Below are positions 59,494 to 64,000 of a stretch of 64,000 nucleotides of DNA, piece by piece (position 1 is the first letter of the stretch; the number at the start of each line of letters is the position of its first letter). The translations under genes and the position numbers were made by a program. Source of the DNA: Curvibacter gracilis ATCC BAA-807 (GTDB lineage: Bacteria > Pseudomonadota > Gammaproteobacteria > Burkholderiales > Burkholderiaceae_C); assembly GCF_000518645.1 (NCBI RefSeq), contig NZ_JADZ01000024.1:49323-113322 (forward strand), given 5' to 3'. The notes under the pieces were generated by a model that worked only from the letters and a program-made list of their open reading frames with translations, did no database searches and was not told the origin of the DNA.

Positions 59494-60572
59494 GTGCGCA
59501 ATGTGAAGCCACCGCCAAAATGGCGGCAGGTGCGCCCATGAGCGTGTTCGAGCGCTACCTGACGGTCTGGGTCTTCCTGTGCATCGTGGCAGGCATCGCG
59601 CTGGGCCAGTTCATGCCCGGTGTGTTCCAGGCCATTGGGCGCATGGAAATTGCCCAGGTCAATCTGCCCGTTGGCCTGCTGATCTGGGTGATGATCATCC
59701 CGATGCTGGTAAAGGTGGACTTTTCTGCGCTCGGGGAAGTGCGCCAACACGTCAAGGGCATTGGTGTCACCTTGTTCGTGAACTGGTTGGTGAAGCCGTT
59801 TTCGATGGCTTTTCTGGGCTGGCTATTCATCCGCCAGTGGTTCGCTCCACTGCTGCCAGCCGATCAACTCGACAGCTACATTGCCGGGTTGATTCTGTTG
59901 GCTGCAGCTCCCTGCACGGCCATGGTGTTTGTTTGGAGCCGGCTGACCGGAGGCGACCCCTTGTTCACGCTCTCACAGGTGGCTCTGAACGACAGCATCA
60001 TGGTGATCGCGTTTGCCCCTCTGGTGGGCTTTCTGCTGGGGCTTTCGGCTATCACCGTGCCTTGGGATACCCTGCTGACCTCAGTGGGGCTCTACATCGT
60101 GATCCCGGTGATCTTGGCCCAGTGGCTGCGCAAGACCTTGTTGGCTCGTGGGCAGGAGGCCTTTGATGCAACGATGGCCAAAATTGGCCCCTGGTCTATC
60201 ACGGCCCTGCTGGCCACCCTGGTGCTGCTGTTCGCGTTCCAGGGCGAGGCCATCCTGAAGCAACCACTGGTGATTGCTCTGCTGGCTGTGCCGATCCTGA
60301 TCCAGGTGTTCTTCAACTCGGCGCTGGCCTACTGGCTCAACCGCGCCGTGGGCGAGAAGCACAACATCGCCTGCCCATCCGCCTTGATTGGTGCGTCGAA
60401 CTTCTTCGAGCTGGCCGTGGCGGCCGCCATCAGCCTGTTCGGCTTCAACTCGGGGGCTGCGCTGGCGACCGTGGTGGGCGTGCTGATCGAAGTTCCGGTC
60501 ATGCTCCTGGTGGTAAGCATCGTCAACAACAGCAAGGGCTGGTACGAGCGTTCGGAGGCCAAATCGGCATGA
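59490..60572 (+). CDS. arsB: Acr3 arsenite efflux transporter
   Basis: The 360 residues hold about ten membrane helices. AGLILLAAAPCTAMVFVWSRLTGGDPLFTLSQVALNDSIMV carries the conserved Cys and polar helix of Acr3, and ACPSALIGASNFFELAVAAAISLFG the family's second conserved patch. It exports As(III) using the proton motive force. ATGA overlaps the ArsC stop, so it is co-translated. It probably works with ArsA. Confidence 0.92.
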   Translation: MSAQCEATAKMAAGAPMSVFERYLTVWVFLCIVAGIALGQFMPGVFQAIGRMEIAQVNLPVGLLIWVMIIPMLVKVDFSALGEVRQHVKGIGVTLFVNWLVKPFSMAFLGWLFIRQWFAPLLPADQLDSYIAGLILLAAAPCTAMVFVWSRLTGGDPLFTLSQVALNDSIMVIAFAPLVGFLLGLSAITVPWDTLLTSVGLYIVIPVILAQWLRKTLLARGQEAFDATMAKIGPWSITALLATLVLLFAFQGEAILKQPLVIALLAVPILIQVFFNSALAYWLNRAVGEKHNIACPSALIGASNFFELAVAAAISLFGFNSGAALATVVGVLIEVPVMLLVVSIVNNSKGWYERSEAKSA

Positions 60573-60997
60573 GCCAAATCACGATTTATCACAATCCCCA
60601 GTGCGGCACGTCGCGCAACACTCTGGCCATGATCCGCAATTCCGGGGAAGAGCCCCGAGTGGTTCATTACCTGGAGACCCCCCCAAGCCGCAGTGAGCTG
60701 AAGGCCTTGATTGAGGCCATGGCCATCCCTGTTCGGGATGTGCTGCGACAGAAGGGGACACCCTACGATGAACTGAACTTGGGCAATCCGCACTGGACAG
60801 ACGAGGAACTGATTGACTTCATGATGAAGCATCCGATCCTGATCAATCGGCCCATCGTTGCCACACCGTTGGGCACTCGTCTCTGCCGCCCCTCCGAGGC
60901 GGTTCTGGACCTGTTGCCCAACCCGCAACTTGGTGCATTCACCAAAGAGGATGGTGAGAAGGTTGTAGACCAAGCGGGAAACCGGGTGCTGAGTTAA
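60569..60997 (+). CDS. arsC: ArsC arsenate reductase, glutaredoxin-dependent type
   Basis: The 142 residues match the E. coli plasmid type: ITIYHNPQCGTSRNTLAMIRNSGEEPRVVHYLETPPSR with the catalytic Cys in NPQCGTS, then NRPIVATPLGTRLCRPSE. It uses glutathione/glutaredoxin for the same reaction as the upstream phosphatase-type ArsC. Both types in one operon are an uncommon redundancy. Its ATGA overlaps the acr3 stop. Confidence 0.9.
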   Translation: MSQITIYHNPQCGTSRNTLAMIRNSGEEPRVVHYLETPPSRSELKALIEAMAIPVRDVLRQKGTPYDELNLGNPHWTDEELIDFMMKHPILINRPIVATPLGTRLCRPSEAVLDLLPNPQLGAFTKEDGEKVVDQAGNRVLS

Positions 60998-61073
60998 GCG
61001 GCTCCTTTTGTTGTGTGGGCGTCAGATGCAAAGCGCAAAAAGAGTCAGTTTGCCCAGCTCCGGGGAGGACGTG

Positions 61074-62999
61074 CTAAGACGTCCCTCTGGCGACTCGGGC
61101 GTTCATGGCAAACCCCAGGATGATGACGGCGGCGACCACAATTTGCGCCCCCAAAGCCTGTGCGGACGGGAAGATGCCCAGGAAGTCGATGCGCGGGGTG
61201 TTGATGGCAAGTGCGGCGATCCATCCTGCCTCTTGGAGCGCCGCGACGCCCTTGCCGGTCAGCACGACCGCCAACACAGCGACCAACATGGAACTCCAGG
61301 CGAAGAACTTGCCGATAGGAAGGCGAGCGCTGAATTTCAGGAGAGCGAACGCCACTGCGAGCAGTACTACCAGGCCGGCGACCAAACCGCCCAGCACCGC
61401 TGTGTGATTACCTTGCTCCCAAAGCGCGGCATAGAACAGGATGGTCTCGAAGACCTCCCGGTACACCGCGATGAAAGAAAGGCTGAACATGAAGAAAGCC
61501 GACTTGCGATTGAGCGCCGCTGAAAGCTTCTCGTGGATGTACTGCTGCCATTTGCCTGCTGTGCTCTTCTGATGCATCCACATTCCAACACTCAGAAGCA
61601 CAACCGCTGCGAAAAGCGACGACAGGCCCTCGGTGACTTCACGGCTTGCGCCGCTCACGTTGACGATGTACGTCGCGATGGCCCAGGTGACCGCGCCAAG
61701 TGCCAAAGCACCCACCCAGCCCGCGTGCACGTACCGAAGCATGTCGGGTCTCTCCGCCTTGCGAAGAAACGCGACCATTGCCACTACGACCAAAAGAGCC
61801 TCAAGGCCTTCGCGAAGAAGAATCGTGAAGCTTCCCAGAAACGCAGCAGTGGAATCGTCGGCAGCCGTCGACAGCACGCTGTCCGCCTCCTTGAACAAGT
61901 CATCAATCCGCAAGGTCTGCGCCTTGATTTCCTGCAACGACGCCTTGCTCGAAAGAAGCGAGCGGAACTGGCTCATGGCGGTTTCAATACGGCCAAGCAA
62001 TGCCTTGTCGCGCGTGGCAAGCGTCGGCTCAAGCGGCTCGACACCATCCAGGTACGCCGAGAGCGCCAGGTCTGCCGCGCGCTTGAAATCCTTACTGTCG
62101 TACGCTTCTTCGCTCTGGGCGAGCCGCTGGCGGGCAATGTCGAACGTCAGGGGACGCATCTGAACAACGGCCTCGGGATGGACATGAAGAAAAGCCATCG
62201 CGGCGGCAGCAGGCTCCACCCCAACCTCCTTTGCGAGGTCTCCCTCAGTAGTCCGGGTCAAACCGTCCAGAGTCGTGAGCTGGGCACGTACAGCTGCGTT
62301 GTCTTTCCAGACCGCTTCGCCGGCCGTGACCTCTTCTTGCTTGTGAGCGAACTGACCAATGTAGAAGGCCAAGGCCCAGCGGTCCGCCTCGGGAAGAGCA
62401 GCAAAGCTCACCATAGGCGTGCCCTCGATACCTTGACTGATAGCTTGGTACAAGGCGAAGACGCTGCGTTCACGAGCGCGAGCTTGGTCGGTGAAGGCCA
62501 CTGGCCGCGGCTCAAGGCGAACGCCCAGTGGTCCATCTCCATTTCCGCTGGCACCATGGCACGCCGCACATTGGGCTTGGTAGATAGCGGCTGCGGCTGC
62601 CACGTTTGGCGGAGCGCTTGGTGAGGACGCGACCGGATAGACGGCGAGAAGGCGATTGCCCAACGATTTGGCGAGCGTTGCCACACGTGCCGGGTCTTCC
62701 AGGGCATCGATGGCGGCCGCAAGGACTCCCGCCTCTTTCACCAAAGCAGGTTGTTCCGGATGAGCGTCCAAGGCGGCGAGCTTCGTTTGGCTGGTCTTGA
62801 CAAACTCGCGCATCTCCGCGAACTCGGAAGCATTGAGGACAGCACCGTCCTTGACCGCTCCGCGGTAGTCCACGGCCAAGTAGTCAAGGATTTGCCAGAT
62901 GCGACGTACGTCAGATTCGGCGGCGCTTGCGGTCATCGCAAGTAAGAGGAGCGCGGCACATACGGCGGCTCGATGGATGAGTTTCAGGAAGCCGAGCAT
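61074..62999 (-). CDS. FTR1/PbrT-type iron or lead permease with cytochrome-c domain
   Basis: The 641 residues have a signal peptide. A periplasmic domain follows (QCAACHGASGNGDGPLGVR: CxxCH haem motif), then helical periplasmic sequence and a seven-helix FTR1 permease with SFTILLREGLEALLVVVAMVAFL (REGLE) and SFIAVYREVFETILFYAALWE (REVFE). Cytochrome-FTR1 fusions are iron permeases; PbrT of Cupriavidus is the lead-uptake relative. The neighbouring CadR/PbrR gene makes PbrT likely. The frame opens at 63011; ATG 62999 gives a clean signal. Confidence 0.8.
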   Translation of the reverse strand: MLGFLKLIHRAAVCAALLLLAMTASAAESDVRRIWQILDYLAVDYRGAVKDGAVLNASEFAEMREFVKTSQTKLAALDAHPEQPALVKEAGVLAAAIDALEDPARVATLAKSLGNRLLAVYPVASSPSAPPNVAAAAAIYQAQCAACHGASGNGDGPLGVRLEPRPVAFTDQARARERSVFALYQAISQGIEGTPMVSFAALPEADRWALAFYIGQFAHKQEEVTAGEAVWKDNAAVRAQLTTLDGLTRTTEGDLAKEVGVEPAAAAMAFLHVHPEAVVQMRPLTFDIARQRLAQSEEAYDSKDFKRAADLALSAYLDGVEPLEPTLATRDKALLGRIETAMSQFRSLLSSKASLQEIKAQTLRIDDLFKEADSVLSTAADDSTAAFLGSFTILLREGLEALLVVVAMVAFLRKAERPDMLRYVHAGWVGALALGAVTWAIATYIVNVSGASREVTEGLSSLFAAVVLLSVGMWMHQKSTAGKWQQYIHEKLSAALNRKSAFFMFSLSFIAVYREVFETILFYAALWEQGNHTAVLGGLVAGLVVLLAVAFALLKFSARLPIGKFFAWSSMLVAVLAVVLTGKGVAALQEAGWIAALAINTPRIDFLGIFPSAQALGAQIVVAAVIILGFAMNARVARGTS

Positions 63000-63093
63000 T
63001 TCCAAAACCAATGCAAATGGGAATTATTCTAGTTTCCAATTACGCATCGGAAGCGACTACTGAGTAGGCCGCAGGGCTAATCCCCTCTCTTGG

Positions 63094-63124
63094 TTGACTC
63101 TCTAGCGACTAGAGGGTTTTCAAT
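63094..63124. promoter_or_regulatory. MerR-type operator between the permease and the regulator
   Basis: The palindrome CTCTAG-CGA-CTAGAG (63100-63114) lies within a TTGACT (63094-63099) - 19 bp - TTCAAT (63119-63124) promoter. The 19-bp spacing is the MerR-family hallmark, and the sequence is close to the known lead-operon promoter type. As drawn it points rightward, into the regulator gene; on the other strand TTGAAA would be the -35 for the permease. Which direction is used is not clear. Confidence 0.6.
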
Positions 63125-63150
63125 CTTGAAACGCGCGTTCCAGGGGAGCC

Positions 63151-63594
63151 TCAGGCATGCACACCTTTGACATGCCGCCTCGAAACGGGCGGATTCTCCC
63201 CGGTGGTCTGCCGCAAAGATTCGAGCGCGCCGCACTCCCCGATACACCCGCCGCCGGCGCAAGCGCTTCGGATTTCCTGAATCTGACGCTTGAGCAGGGT
63301 GAGTTCGGAAATCCGCGTCTGCACGTGGCGAACATGGTCTTCAAGGAGCGCATTTACCTCGTCACACGGGCGGCCGGGGTCATCCTGCAGATTCAGCAGG
63401 ATTCGGATTTCAGAATGCGCCATATCGAGCGAGCGGCACCTCAAAATAAAGCGCAACCGCTTTTCGTGAGTCTCGTCGTAGGTTCTATAGTTGTTTGCGC
63501 ATCGCTTAGGCGACTGCATCAGGCCTTCGCTCTCGTAATAACGAATGGTCTCCACCTGGCAGCCTGCGCGCGCGGCCAACTCTCCAATCTTCAT
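63151..63594 (-). CDS. CadR/PbrR-type MerR regulator
   Basis: The 147 residues start KIGELAARAGCQVETIRYYESEGLMQSPKR-NNYRTYDETHEKRLRFILRCRSLDMAHSEIRILL, the MerR HTH. The effector part has CDEVNALLEDHVRHVQTRI (first metal Cys) and CAGGGCIGECGALE, with three more Cys in the metal loop. CadR/PbrR proteins use Cys77-type and Cys112/119-type ligands for Cd(II) or Pb(II). It is divergent from the truncated gene at 63663 and would control both it and the permease. Confidence 0.85.
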   Translation of the reverse strand: MKIGELAARAGCQVETIRYYESEGLMQSPKRCANNYRTYDETHEKRLRFILRCRSLDMAHSEIRILLNLQDDPGRPCDEVNALLEDHVRHVQTRISELTLLKRQIQEIRSACAGGGCIGECGALESLRQTTGENPPVSRRHVKGVHA

Positions 63595-63609
63595 GCGATT
63601 TCCTTCTGT

Positions 63610-63665
63610 TTGACTCTATACCTACTATAGGCTTTCAAATGGAGGCAATCTAGGAGTTCACTATG
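63610..63665 (+). promoter_or_regulatory. Divergent MerR-type promoter and ATG of a lost target gene
   Basis: TTGACT (63610-63615), 19 bp, then TCAAAT (63635-63640) is a MerR-family promoter reading away from the regulator. Next comes a good ribosome site (AGGAG, 63652-63656), and ATG at 63663-63665. The transposon's inverted repeat begins with the next base, so the target gene keeps only its start codon. Confidence 0.7.
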
Positions 63666-64000
63666 GGGGTCCCCTCGTTTTCAGTGCAATAACTGGCGGT
63701 ACGCAAACCCAGCACTGGCGCGGGGGTGGTGTTGGTAGATCGTTGATTCTGTTGGCTTTCCTGTTCACTTCTCAAACGGGTATCGTGGCCTCCCGCTAAT
63801 GGGGTTCACGATGCAGGACTGGCAAACGACGTTTTTGGGGATGCGTGAGCTGCCCCGCGATATCAGTGACTTCGAGATGAAGGCGTTTTTCACCTTCGAT
63901 GGTGCAGAGCGCGAGGCAATCAATGCGCGCCGGGGTGACGCCCACAAGCTCGGTCTGGCGCTGCATATCGGGTTTTTGCGCATGAGTGGCCGCCTGCTGT
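63666..64000 (+). mobile_element. Left end of a Tn3-family transposon
   Basis: GGGGTCCCCTCGTTTTCAGTG at 63666 on has the GGGG start and GTTTTC/TCAGTGCAATAA-type body of a Tn3-family terminal inverted repeat. A Tn3-type transposase starts 133 bp further in. The other end is outside the window. Confidence 0.65.
63799..64000 (+). CDS. tnpA: Tn3-family transposase, 5' part
   Basis: The 67 visible residues (MGFTMQDWQTTFLGMRELPRDISDFEMKAFFTFDGAEREAINARRGDAHKLGLALHIGFLRMSGRLL) match the N-terminal domain of Tn3-type transposases (ELPR...FF.F...ER..I..RRGD..+LGLAL.IGFLRM.GRLL). The start may be ATG 63799 or 63811. The gene runs off the right edge. Confidence 0.85.
   Translation, partial: MGFTMQDWQTTFLGMRELPRDISDFEMKAFFTFDGAEREAINARRGDAHKLGLALHIGFLRMSGRLL

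Noticed and set aside
61533..62624. Long open frame (363 codons) on the plus strand
   Set aside because: It lies opposite the FTR1/PbrT-type permease gene, which has clear motifs on the minus strand. The plus-strand product has no recognisable motif.

Overview
The window reads as the accessory part of a large, G+C-rich betaproteobacterial replicon, most likely a plasmid or plasmid-like integrative element from a Comamonadaceae/Burkholderiales host. That taxonomic guess is inference, from codon use, the kfrA/ParB-like/FinO-type backbone genes, the DUF5623 and LPD1 families and the metal operons. No rRNA or tRNA gene and no CRISPR array is visible.

Region by region. (a) 1-4.5 kb: plasmid maintenance, with the end of an unknown winged-helix-like gene, a decayed kfrA, a ParB/KorB-type gene, a membrane-anchored Mrr-type nuclease and a YdiL-like HTH gene. 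(b) 4.7-15.9 kb: a long co-directional run of small plasmid genes (secreted nuclease, ProQ/FinO RNA chaperone, DUF1294, an LPD1 zincin-like protein, DUF6283, a DUF2786-YkgJ fusion). It is interrupted by an AT-rich gene that an IS5-family element splits exactly, with a CTAA target duplication. (c) 16-20 kb: lipoprotein, DUF4344 metallopeptidase and unknown genes. (d) 20.3-25.9 kb, minus strand: a row of small genes, eight of which follow a similar structured leader (a GC-rich hairpin, then usually a hairpin over the ribosome-binding site), plus higBA and zeta-toxin-like modules. (e) 26-28 kb: no convincing gene. (f) 28-30.7 kb: a MobI-like gene, a cluster of perfect inverted repeats (oriT or centromere candidate), a ParM/StbA-like actin and a partner with an internally duplicated domain.

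(g) 31-35 kb: HD hydrolase, frameshifted CBS protein, GGDEF diguanylate cyclase, integrase relic. (h) 35-50.6 kb: a defence-island-like stretch, with a HEPN/Abi-like protein, a two-gene PIN-like/Abi-C-like operon, DUF5623 and IS3 relics, a putAbiC-type membrane protein, a decayed integron (broken intI, attI, two cassettes, attC sites), and a 1.37-kaa Avs-like STAND NTPase preceded by a poly-gamma-glutamate hydrolase homologue. Imperfect ~390-bp direct repeats (41.7 and 50.75 kb) bracket the integron and the STAND operon. (i) 51.4-54.5 kb: a large tyrosine recombinase, a regulator relic and a 23-bp-period repeat array. (j) 54.6-64 kb: metal resistance, with a two-gene CHR chromate transporter, arsA and a small Cys protein facing arsR-arsI-arsC-acr3-arsC, then an FTR1/PbrT-type permease with a CadR/PbrR regulator. 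The regulator's divergent target gene is cut off at its start codon by a Tn3-family transposon running off the right edge.

A perfect palindrome, AATTGCAATT, occurs at the ParB-like gene, in the nuclease/lipoprotein divergent promoter and at the ParM-like gene, which suggests one regulator controls scattered plasmid-maintenance genes. All family assignments were made by eye from sequence motifs; no database search was run.
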